64,000 bases of DNA. Source: Glycomyces salinus (GTDB lineage: Bacteria > Actinomycetota > Actinomycetes > Mycobacteriales > Micromonosporaceae). The stretch lies in assembly GCF_016428645.1 (NCBI RefSeq), contig NZ_JAELXW010000026.1:33531-97530 (forward strand), given 5' to 3'. The first letter of the stretch is position 1, and every line of letters starts with the position of its first letter. Positions 35,213 to 42,693 of the stretch are shown piece after piece. Below the pieces are notes generated by a model that was not told the DNA's origin, made no database searches, and saw only the letters and a program-made list of their open reading frames with translations. Made by a program: the position numbers and the translations under genes.

Positions 35213-36167
35213 TCGACTCCTCCAGCTTCCAGCAGGCGGCCTCGTGCCCGCGGTCGATGCCGACCAGCGGGGGCTGCTCGGCGCATTCGTCGCCGGCGAG
35301 CGGGCAGCGGGCCCGGAACCGGCAGCCGGTCGGCGGGTTGAGCAGCTGCGGCGGTTTGCCGGGGATGGACTTGAGCTTCCGGTCGCCGTACTCGAGGCCG
35401 ACCTCGGGCAGCGCCGAGATCAGCGCCTTGGTGTAGGGGTGCTGGGGAGCCTTGACGATCGTCTCGGCCGAGGCCTTCTCGACGATGCGCCCGGCGTACA
35501 TGACCATGATCGTGTCGGCGATCTGGTAGACCAGCGACAGGTCGTGGGTGACCACGATCATGCTCTTGACGAAACCCATGTCGCGGAAGCGCACCAGGGT
35601 CTCGGCCACGGCCTTCTGGTTCGACACGTCCAGCGCCGAGGTGACCTCGTCGGCGATCAGCAGGCTCGGGTCCAGCAGGGTCGAGATGACCATGACCATG
35701 CGCTGCTTCATCCCGCCGGACAGCTCGATCGGGTAGTTGTCGAGGACCTTCTCGGGCAGGCCCACCAGCTCCAGGCGCTGCACGAGCTCGCGCTTGAGGT
35801 CCCGGTAGGCGATGCCCCGGGAGCCCAGCAGGTCGGCGATCATCCTGCCGATCCTGCGGGTGGGGTTCATCGCGCTCATCGAGTACTGGGGGATGATCGA
35901 CACGTCCTTGAACCGGCGCTTGTTCATGGCGCGGTCGTCGCCGATCGGCAGCTCCTCGCCGTCGAGGGCGACGGTGCCGCCGACATGGCGCATGCGCCCG
36001 TCGAGCCGGATCAGGCTCTTGCCGAGCGTGGTCTTCCCGCACCCGGACTCGCCGGCCAGACCGACGATCTCGCCGTCGGCGACGTCGAAGCTGACCCCGT
36101 CGAGGGCCCGCACGTCGCCCTTGAGGGTCCGGTAGTGGACCCGCAGATCGTTCACTTCCAGCGACAT
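35199..36167 (-). CDS. ABC transporter ATPase, OppD/DppD-type
   Basis: A 322-residue protein: GESGCGKTTLGKS (Walker A), ELSGGMKQRMVMV (signature), LLIADEVTSALD (Walker B). The C-terminal oligopeptide-transporter extension GCRFRARCPLAGDEC ... AACW has the four Cys typical of this subfamily. ATG at 36167 with GGGAGA upstream, 2 bases after the permease stop. Confidence 0.92.
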   Translation of the reverse strand: MSLEVNDLRVHYRTLKGDVRALDGVSFDVADGEIVGLAGESGCGKTTLGKSLIRLDGRMRHVGGTVALDGEELPIGDDRAMNKRRFKDVSIIPQYSMSAMNPTRRIGRMIADLLGSRGIAYRDLKRELVQRLELVGLPEKVLDNYPIELSGGMKQRMVMVISTLLDPSLLIADEVTSALDVSNQKAVAETLVRFRDMGFVKSMIVVTHDLSLVYQIADTIMVMYAGRIVEKASAETIVKAPQHPYTKALISALPEVGLEYGDRKLKSIPGKPPQLLNPPTGCRFRARCPLAGDECAEQPPLVGIDRGHEAACWKLEESNARA

Positions 36168-36169
36168 GG

Positions 36170-37051
36170 CTACATCTCCCTCAGCTTGGGGTTGAAGACC
36201 TCGTCGAGCCCGACGTTGGTGATGTAGAGGCCGCCGACGATCGCGGTGATCGCGAGGCCCGGCGGCACGAACCACCACCAGAGCCCGAGGTGGAGCGCGC
36301 TCCACGCCATCGACTGCTGCATCATCGATCCCAGCGAGATCGAGTCGGTGGGTCCCAGGCCGATGAAGTCGAGCATGGCGGCGAACAGGATCGCCCCGCC
36401 GAACAGGAGGATCACCGACATCAGCAGGTACGAGGCCATGTTCGGCATGACCTCGCGCACGATGATCTGCGGGGCCCGCTTCCCGGAGAGCTTGGCGAGG
36501 TCCACGTAGTCGCGGTTGCGCAGCGTGAACGTCTGGGCCCTGACGGCCCTGGCCACCCACGGCCAGGAGAACACCCCGATGATGATCGCCTGGCTGACGG
36601 GTCCGCGGTTCTCGAGGTAGGTGCTGAGGACGATGAGCACCACCAGCGCCGGCAGGACCAGCACCACGTTGGTGAGCATGTTGAGGAACTCGTCGACCAG
36701 GCCGCCGCGGTATCCGGCGGTGAAGCCGACGGTCAGTCCGATCACGAAGGCGATGCCGCCGCCGAGGGCGCCCACCATGAACGATGAGCGGATGCCGTAG
36801 GCGAACTGGGTGAACACGTCGTTCCCGAAGTACGTCGTGCCGAACCAGTGCTCGCCCGAGGGCGATGCGGACTTGGCGTCGAACTGCTGGGTCGGTTCGG
36901 CCGAGAGCAGCAGCGGGGCGATCAGGCCCACCAGCAGCAGGCCGAGCACGATCGCCAGGCCGATGACGACCTTCGGGTTGCGGAAGGCGAAGTAGAGGCG
37001 CTCGCGGCTTTCGCCGACCGAGTCGGACTTGAGGGTGGCGTCGGTGGTCAT
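36170..37051 (-). CDS. ABC transporter permease, OppC/DppC-type
   Basis: A 293-residue protein with six membrane helices. The N-terminal cytoplasmic part ends RNPKVVIGLAIVLGLLLVGL; an EHWFGTTYFGNDVFTQFAYG loop and the ATPase-coupling loop (LSGKRAPQIIVREVMPN) are family marks. Start overlaps the OppB-type stop by ATGA, so the two permeases are co-translated. Confidence 0.92.
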   Translation of the reverse strand: MTTDATLKSDSVGESRERLYFAFRNPKVVIGLAIVLGLLLVGLIAPLLLSAEPTQQFDAKSASPSGEHWFGTTYFGNDVFTQFAYGIRSSFMVGALGGGIAFVIGLTVGFTAGYRGGLVDEFLNMLTNVVLVLPALVVLIVLSTYLENRGPVSQAIIIGVFSWPWVARAVRAQTFTLRNRDYVDLAKLSGKRAPQIIVREVMPNMASYLLMSVILLFGGAILFAAMLDFIGLGPTDSISLGSMMQQSMAWSALHLGLWWWFVPPGLAITAIVGGLYITNVGLDEVFNPKLREM

Positions 37052-38046
37052 GAGGCCCCTCCTTCGAGACCGAGCCGGGTGCGGGGGTCGACCAGGACGT
37101 AGACCACGTCGGCCAGGAAGTTGAACACCAGCACCCCGATGACGATGAACAGCAGGATGCCCTGGAGCAGGAAGAAGTCCTGGTTCTGGATGGCGTCGAG
37201 CACGAGGCTGCCCAGCCCGGGGTAGGCGAAGACCACCTCGGTGACCAGGGCGCCGCCGACGACGACACCCAGTTGGAGCGCCAGCCCGCTGATCTGGGGG
37301 AGCATGGCGTTGCGGAAGGCGTAGCGGCGCACCAGGCGGCGCGGCGCCCCGAGGGTCTGCATGTAGTTCGAGTAGTCGGACTCCAGCTCGTAGATGACCA
37401 GGTTCCGCATGCCGATGGCCCAGCCGCCGAGCGCGACCAGGAACAGCGACAGGAACGGCAGGAACCAGTGGTGCAGCGCGTCGACGATGAAGTTCCAGCT
37501 GAACTGCGGCCCGCTGAACGAGAAGCTGTAGCCGCCCGCGACGGGGAACCAGCCCAGGATGACCCCGCCGACCCAGGCGAGCAGGATCGCCAGCCACATG
37601 TAGGGGACGGCGGTGAGCAGGTAGCTGACCGGCAGCGCGGTGTTGTCGAGCCACTTGCTGCGGGCCGCGATCGCCCCGAGACCGTTGCCGACGAACCAGC
37701 TGAGCAGGATGGCCGGCAGCAGCAGCCCGAGCGTGTAGGGCAGGGCGTCGAGGACGACCGAGGAGACCGGGGAGGGGAACGCGAAGAGGCTCACCCCGAG
37801 GTCGCCCTGGAACAGCGCTCCCCAGTAGTTGAGGTACTGCTGCCACAGCGGGACGTCGAGCCCGAAGAGGTCGTTGTAGTAGGCGTGCATCCGTGCCGCT
37901 GACTCCACGTTGGACACTTTGTTCTGCGCGAGCATGCGGGCGATCGGATCGCCGGGCATCATTCGGGGAATGGCGAAGTTGATGGTGACGGCGATGACGA
38001 AGGTGACGCCGTAGATGAGGAGTTTGCGCCGGAAATAGCGGCCCAT
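37048..38046 (-). CDS. ABC transporter permease, OppB/DppB-type
   Basis: A 332-residue protein with six membrane spans. PRMMPGDPI after the first span is the OppB/DppB signature, and TLGAPRRLVRRYAFRNAMLP is the coupling loop. ATG at 38046 has AAGGAG 6 bases upstream; the longer open frame to 38175 crosses a stem-loop and is not used. Confidence 0.92.
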   Translation of the reverse strand: MGRYFRRKLLIYGVTFVIAVTINFAIPRMMPGDPIARMLAQNKVSNVESAARMHAYYNDLFGLDVPLWQQYLNYWGALFQGDLGVSLFAFPSPVSSVVLDALPYTLGLLLPAILLSWFVGNGLGAIAARSKWLDNTALPVSYLLTAVPYMWLAILLAWVGGVILGWFPVAGGYSFSFSGPQFSWNFIVDALHHWFLPFLSLFLVALGGWAIGMRNLVIYELESDYSNYMQTLGAPRRLVRRYAFRNAMLPQISGLALQLGVVVGGALVTEVVFAYPGLGSLVLDAIQNQDFFLLQGILLFIVIGVLVFNFLADVVYVLVDPRTRLGLEGGAS

Positions 38047-38069
38047 CGGTGCTCCTTGCAGTCGAATCG

Positions 38070-38106
38070 GGCCGGGGCGCCCCTTCCACGGGAGGGCGCC
38101 CCGGCC
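38070..38106 (-). other. stem-loop between binding-protein and permease genes
   Basis: Perfect 13-base stem GGCCGGGGCGCCC / GGGCGCCCCGGCC with an 11-base loop, 10 bases after the binding-protein stop. Such structures after binding-protein genes usually protect or attenuate the transcript so the binding protein is made in excess of the membrane parts. Confidence 0.75.
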
Positions 38107-38116
38107 GCGGGGCTTA

Positions 38117-39832
38117 CTATCCGGCGGGCTCGAGCTCGGTGAGCATGTAGATCGAGCCCATGGTCCAGAAACCATTCCAGGTGACCGGGTAGGCGTTGTT
38201 GTCGCCCTCCTGGGTCGGCCAGTTGGTCCAGACCGCGTTGCTGGCCTGGGCCCAGGCGCCGTTGTACCAGATCGGGATGGAGGGCATCTCCTCCAGGGAG
38301 ATCCGCTGCAGGTCGGCGATGATCTCGGCGTACTCGGGATCGTCGGTCGCGGTCGCCGCCAACTGCTGGGTCAGGTCCCACGCCTCCTGGCTCTCGAAGC
38401 GGGCGAAGTTGGCACCGGTCTGGACGTCCTGCACCGGCAGTTGGAACAGGTACCGGTAGTGGCCCCACGGGGAGTTGGTGATGCCGCTCTGGTTGTTCAG
38501 GACCAGTTCGAACTCGCCGGAGTCGCGCGCCTCGTCGACGGCGCCGGCGTCGAGGAACTCCTCGGTGACGTTGATGCCGACGTCGCGCAGGTCGCTGGCG
38601 ATCGCCCTGGCGGCCTCCTCCCAGTCGGTCCAGCCGGCCGGCACGTTGAGCGTCAGTTCCACCGGGTCGCCCGAGAGCGTCTCGACGAATCCGTCTCCGT
38701 CGCTGTCCTCGTAACCGGCCTCCTCGAGGACGGAGACCGCCTCGGAGGGCTCGAACTGGAAGCCGGACTCGCTGATCGCCTCCTGGTCGTAGTAGTTCTC
38801 CCAGATCGGCAGCAGGCCGGTCGGGTTGGCCTCGGCGACGATGCCGGAGTAGACCGAGTCGACGATCTCGCCGGGGCTGATCGCGAAGGCCATCGCCCGG
38901 CGGAACTCGGCGTCGTCCAGCGGCTCCATCGTGGTGTTGGGGATGAGCATCGCCGTGTTGGCCGGGGCCATGTACGGCGGCTCGGAGAAGTAGGTGCTCA
39001 GGTTCGGGTCGCCCTCGAGCAGGTCGGAGATGCCGGGTAGGAAGTTGTTGGACAGGTCGACCTCGCCCTGCATCAGCATGTTGAGAGTGACCTCGTTGCT
39101 GGTGTTGACGATGTCGACGATGTAGGTCGGCTGGACCTCCAGGCCGAGCGCTTCGGTGGCCCACCAGTCGTCCCGCTTGACCCAGGCGATCCGGTCCTGG
39201 TCGTGGCTGTGGACGGTGTAGGGGCCCGACACCACCGGATCCTCGTTGGCGCCGGTGACGATGTCGTCCTCGGAGTACTCGGAGAACACGTGCTCGGGCA
39301 CGATCGTGGTGTTGAACAGGAAGTTGTCCCATTCCTGGTGCCGCGCCTCGAGGAAGGTGAACTCGACGGTCAGATCGTCGACGACCTCGACCGACTCGAG
39401 CCAGTCCCAGACGTTGGAGTAGGGGACGCCGTCGAGCTGTCCGAGCTCGACGGTGTACTTGACGTCCTCGGCGGTGAGCTGCTCGCCGTCGCTCCAGGTG
39501 ATGCCGTCGCGCAGGGTCGCCTGGTAGGTCAGGTCCCCGGTCCATTCGCCGGACTCGGCGAGCCAGGGCTCCATCTCCTGCGTGTTCGGGTTGAACAGGT
39601 ACAGGGGCTCGTAGCCGAGCCCGCGCAGTCCGGTGACCTCGCCACCGGACACCGGGTTCCAGTCCGCGGGCGGGCCCCAGGCCGCGCCCGTGGTGTATAG
39701 GGTCTCGTCGCGCGGGAACTGGTCGATCGAGAGGTCGTCGGGGTCTTCGCCGCCGCCACCGTCATCGGTGCAGGCGGCGAGTGCCATGACGGCGGCCGCC
39801 GCAATGGCGACCGCGGTGCGTGGGTGTCTCAT
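38117..39832 (-). CDS. ABC transporter substrate-binding lipoprotein (family 5, OppA/DppA-type)
   Basis: A 571-residue protein. The signal peptide ends AVMALAACTDDGG, a lipobox with Cys near residue 19. The SBP_bac_5 fold is seen in GLGYEPLYLFNP, ATLRDGITWSDGEQLTAEDVKYT and later segments. Some relatives bind cello- or manno-oligosaccharides instead of peptides, which the mannanase and beta-mannosidase suggest here. ATG at 39832; the promoter region carries an operator-like site at 39916. Confidence 0.9.
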   Translation of the reverse strand: MRHPRTAVAIAAAAVMALAACTDDGGGGEDPDDLSIDQFPRDETLYTTGAAWGPPADWNPVSGGEVTGLRGLGYEPLYLFNPNTQEMEPWLAESGEWTGDLTYQATLRDGITWSDGEQLTAEDVKYTVELGQLDGVPYSNVWDWLESVEVVDDLTVEFTFLEARHQEWDNFLFNTTIVPEHVFSEYSEDDIVTGANEDPVVSGPYTVHSHDQDRIAWVKRDDWWATEALGLEVQPTYIVDIVNTSNEVTLNMLMQGEVDLSNNFLPGISDLLEGDPNLSTYFSEPPYMAPANTAMLIPNTTMEPLDDAEFRRAMAFAISPGEIVDSVYSGIVAEANPTGLLPIWENYYDQEAISESGFQFEPSEAVSVLEEAGYEDSDGDGFVETLSGDPVELTLNVPAGWTDWEEAARAIASDLRDVGINVTEEFLDAGAVDEARDSGEFELVLNNQSGITNSPWGHYRYLFQLPVQDVQTGANFARFESQEAWDLTQQLAATATDDPEYAEIIADLQRISLEEMPSIPIWYNGAWAQASNAVWTNWPTQEGDNNAYPVTWNGFWTMGSIYMLTELEPAG

Positions 39833-39915
39833 GGTGCTCCGCTTTCGTGTCGAGGGATGACCGGGTGCGGTCCTGGAGAGGTCGTGAAGCGATGGCGCTT
39901 CTGTGACGAACCACA

Positions 39916-39931
39916 ACTTAACCGGGTCAGT
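39916..39931. promoter_or_regulatory. LacI-type operator before the binding-protein gene
   Basis: ACTTAACCGGGTCAGT agrees at 14 of 16 positions with ACTTAACCGGTTAAGT and lies at or just after the expected transcription start of the transporter operon. Confidence 0.65.
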
Positions 39932-40123
39932 TTTGACACTGAACCATGCCTTAATCTGACTGTCAAGCGCTGGAAATGAGGAATTCCCGGCCGGATGTCA
40001 AGCGGTTATCAGGCTGTTGGCGCTGGAAAATGCCATCGCTCCCATGCGTGGTCTACCGATAACGACGGGCGGCAACGATATAGACACACATCATCACGAT
40101 TCCATTACGAACAAAATTGAATA

Positions 40124-40152
40124 TTGACAGGCATCGCTGCTGATCATAGGTT
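40124..40152 (+). promoter_or_regulatory. promoter of the beta-mannosidase gene
   Basis: TTGACA (40124-40129), 17-base spacer, TAGGTT (40147-40152), a good housekeeping-sigma promoter. The start of transcription would fall near 40159, directly before the palindrome. Confidence 0.65.
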
Positions 40153-40160
40153 TGCGGTCA

Positions 40161-40176
40161 ACTTATCCGGTTAAGT
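40161..40176. promoter_or_regulatory. LacI-type operator before the beta-mannosidase gene
   Basis: ACTTATCCGGTTAAGT is a palindrome with one mismatched pair and agrees at 15 of 16 positions with ACTTAACCGGTTAAGT. It starts about 8 bases after the predicted -10, where a bound repressor would block transcription. Confidence 0.7.
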
Positions 40177-40263
40177 CTGGGCCGGAGCGACCCCTTACCC
40201 TGAACCGAACGATGACGCGCGGCCGATCAAGCAACACGACCTCAGAGTCGATAAGGAGTCCCA

Positions 40264-42693
40264 TTGAGCGCCAAGCGAACCCTGCACGAAGGCTGGAGCG
40301 TGACGGCGGGCGGCGGCAGCCGGCTGGACGTCGACGACCTGCCCGCGGACGTGCCGGGCAGCGTGCACACCGCCCTGCTGGAGGCCGGGCTGATCCCCGA
40401 CCCCTACGTCGACCGGAACGAACGTGACCTGTCCTGGATCGGACGGACCGACTGGACCTACCGGACCGCCTTCGAATACCGCGCCGAACCGCGCGACGGC
40501 GTCGAACTGTGCTTCGACGGCCTCGACACCGTCGCCCGCGTGACCCTCAACGGCCGGGTGCTCGGAGAGACCGCCAACATGCACCGCCGCTACCGCTTCG
40601 ACGCGCGCGAGGCGATCAGGGACGGCGCCAACGAGCTGGAGGTGGCCTTCACCAGCCCCTACGCCTACGCCGAGGCCCAGCGGGACCGGCTCGGCGACCG
40701 GCCCAACTCCTACGCCCCCGAGCCGAACAACTTCATCCGCAAGGCCCCCAGCGACTTCGGCTGGGACTGGGGCCCCAACCTGGCCGGGGCCGGGATCTGG
40801 CGTCCGGTCCGGCTGGAGACCTGGAACATCGCGCGCCTCGACCAGGTCGTCCCGCGCGTCGGGGTCGAGGACGGACGCGGCGTGGTCGAACTGGAGGTGC
40901 GGCTGCACCGCGCCGTCGACACCGACGTGGAACTCCACTGCTCGGTCGGCGACGCGGAGAAGACCGTGCGGATCGCCGCGGACGCCTCCGAGGCCGTGGT
41001 GCGCCTCGACATCGACGACCCCGAACTGTGGTGGCCCCGCGGCTTCGGCGACCAGCCCCTCTACGACGCCTCGGTCGCGGTGCGCGCCCACGGCGCCGAA
41101 CTCGACTCCTGGCGCAAGCGGATCGGGTTCCGCACCGTCGAACTCGACACCGAGCCCGACGCCGACGGCCGCCCCTACAACCTCAAGGTCAACGGGAAGA
41201 CTGTCTGGGTCCGCGGCGTCAACTGGATCCCCGACGACACCCTCCACACCCGCGTCGACGCCGCCCGCTACGAGCGCCGCCTGCGGCAGGCGGCCGAGGC
41301 CAACGTCAACTACGTGCGCGTCTGGGGCGGCGGCCTGTACGAGGCCGAGGAGTTCTACGAGGCCTGCGACCGGCTCGGCCTGATGGCGGCCCAGGACTTC
41401 CTGTTCTCCTGCGCGGCCTACCCCGAGGAGGAGCCGTTCTGGTCCGAGGTCGAGGCCGAGGCCCGTGACAACCTGGCCCGCCTCGCGCCCCACCCCAGCC
41501 TGGTGACCTGGAACGGCAACAACGAGAACATCTGGGGCTGGCACGACTGGTTCTGGCGCCCGCGCCTGGGCGACCGCACCTGGGGCGAGGGCTACTACCT
41601 CGAACTGCTCCCCAAACTTGTCGAGGAGGTCGACGGCACCCGGCCGTACTGGCCCGGCAGCCCCTACTCCGGCGAGCGCTCGATCCACCCCAACGACCAG
41701 GCCAACGGCTCGGTCCACGTCTGGGACGTGTGGAACGAGCTGGACTACTCCCACTACCGCGACTGGAAGCCCCGCTTCGTCGGCGAATTCGGCTACCAGG
41801 CCCCGGCCACGTGGGCGACGGTGCGGCGCATGGTCACCGACGAACCGCTCCAGATCGCCTCGGACAACATGCTGTGGCACCAGAAGGCCCAGAACGGCCA
41901 GGGCAAACTCCAGCGCGGCCTGGACGCGCACCTGCCCGAGCCGCGCGACTTCGACGACTGGCTGTACTTCACCCAGCTCAACCAGGCCCGGGCGCTGCGG
42001 CTGGGCATCGAGTACTTCCGCTCGCTGCAACCGTACTGCTCCGGGGCGGTGATGTGGCAGCTCAACGACTGCTGGCCGGTGACCTCCTGGGCCGCCGTCG
42101 ACAGCGAGGAGCGGCTCAAGCCGCTGTGGTACGCGCTGCGGGACGCCTTCGCCGACCGGCTGGTGACCTTCCAGCCCGCCGGCGAGGGCGTGAAGCTGGT
42201 GGCGATCAACGACACCGACCAGGACTGGAACGAGACGGTCGGGTTCTGGAAGTGCAGCGGCGAGGGCAGGATCCTCGGGCGCGCGATGCTCGGGCTGGAG
42301 ATCGGCCCGAGAGAGGCGGCCGAGGCCGAACTGGGCGAGGAAGTGGTCCCGGTCGACGGGGAATTCCTCGTCACCGGACCGCACGACATGCCGAGGGCCA
42401 CCTGGTTCACCAAGGAGGACAAGGACATGGAGTGGGCCGAGGCTCGCTTCGGCGCCGAGGTCGAGCCGGTGGAGGGCGGCGTGGCCGTCACCGTCGAGGC
42501 CGAGACCGTCCTGCGGGACCTGTGCCTGTTCGCCGACCGCCTCGACCCGGACGCCGAAGTCGACAAGGCGATGCTGACCCTGATACCGGGGGAGAAGGCC
42601 ACCTTCACCGTCACCAGCGACCGGCTCCACGACGACCCCGACCTGGCCAAAGCCCTGTGCGCCAAGCCGGTCCTGCGGGCCGTCAACGACTGA
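40264..42693 (+). CDS. beta-mannosidase, GH2
   Basis: An 809-residue cytoplasmic enzyme (no signal peptide) that splits beta-mannosides to mannose. GH2 sugar-binding domain with DFGWDWGPNLAGAGIWRPV; the barrel has VRGVNWIPDD, VRVWGGGLYE, then VTWNGNNENIWGW with candidate acid/base Glu421. VGEFGYQAP carries candidate nucleophile Glu508; CSGAVMWQLNDCWPV follows. These are the marks of the beta-mannosidase branch. TTG start with AAGGAG 5 bases upstream. Divergent from the transporter operon and under the same operator. Confidence 0.93.
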   Translation: MSAKRTLHEGWSVTAGGGSRLDVDDLPADVPGSVHTALLEAGLIPDPYVDRNERDLSWIGRTDWTYRTAFEYRAEPRDGVELCFDGLDTVARVTLNGRVLGETANMHRRYRFDAREAIRDGANELEVAFTSPYAYAEAQRDRLGDRPNSYAPEPNNFIRKAPSDFGWDWGPNLAGAGIWRPVRLETWNIARLDQVVPRVGVEDGRGVVELEVRLHRAVDTDVELHCSVGDAEKTVRIAADASEAVVRLDIDDPELWWPRGFGDQPLYDASVAVRAHGAELDSWRKRIGFRTVELDTEPDADGRPYNLKVNGKTVWVRGVNWIPDDTLHTRVDAARYERRLRQAAEANVNYVRVWGGGLYEAEEFYEACDRLGLMAAQDFLFSCAAYPEEEPFWSEVEAEARDNLARLAPHPSLVTWNGNNENIWGWHDWFWRPRLGDRTWGEGYYLELLPKLVEEVDGTRPYWPGSPYSGERSIHPNDQANGSVHVWDVWNELDYSHYRDWKPRFVGEFGYQAPATWATVRRMVTDEPLQIASDNMLWHQKAQNGQGKLQRGLDAHLPEPRDFDDWLYFTQLNQARALRLGIEYFRSLQPYCSGAVMWQLNDCWPVTSWAAVDSEERLKPLWYALRDAFADRLVTFQPAGEGVKLVAINDTDQDWNETVGFWKCSGEGRILGRAMLGLEIGPREAAEAELGEEVVPVDGEFLVTGPHDMPRATWFTKEDKDMEWAEARFGAEVEPVEGGVAVTVEAETVLRDLCLFADRLDPDAEVDKAMLTLIPGEKATFTVTSDRLHDDPDLAKALCAKPVLRAVND

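Larger units (their letters stand above)
39833..40263. promoter_or_regulatory. 431-base divergent control region of the mannan locus
   Basis: No gene. AT-rich for this genome. For the minus strand: TTGACA (39966-39961) followed 17 bases on by TTCAGT, then the site 39916-39931. For the plus strand: TTGACA/TAGGTT and the site 40161-40176. A CelR-like TGCCATCGCTCCCA (40031-40044, 11 of 14) lies near the middle. Confidence 0.65.
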
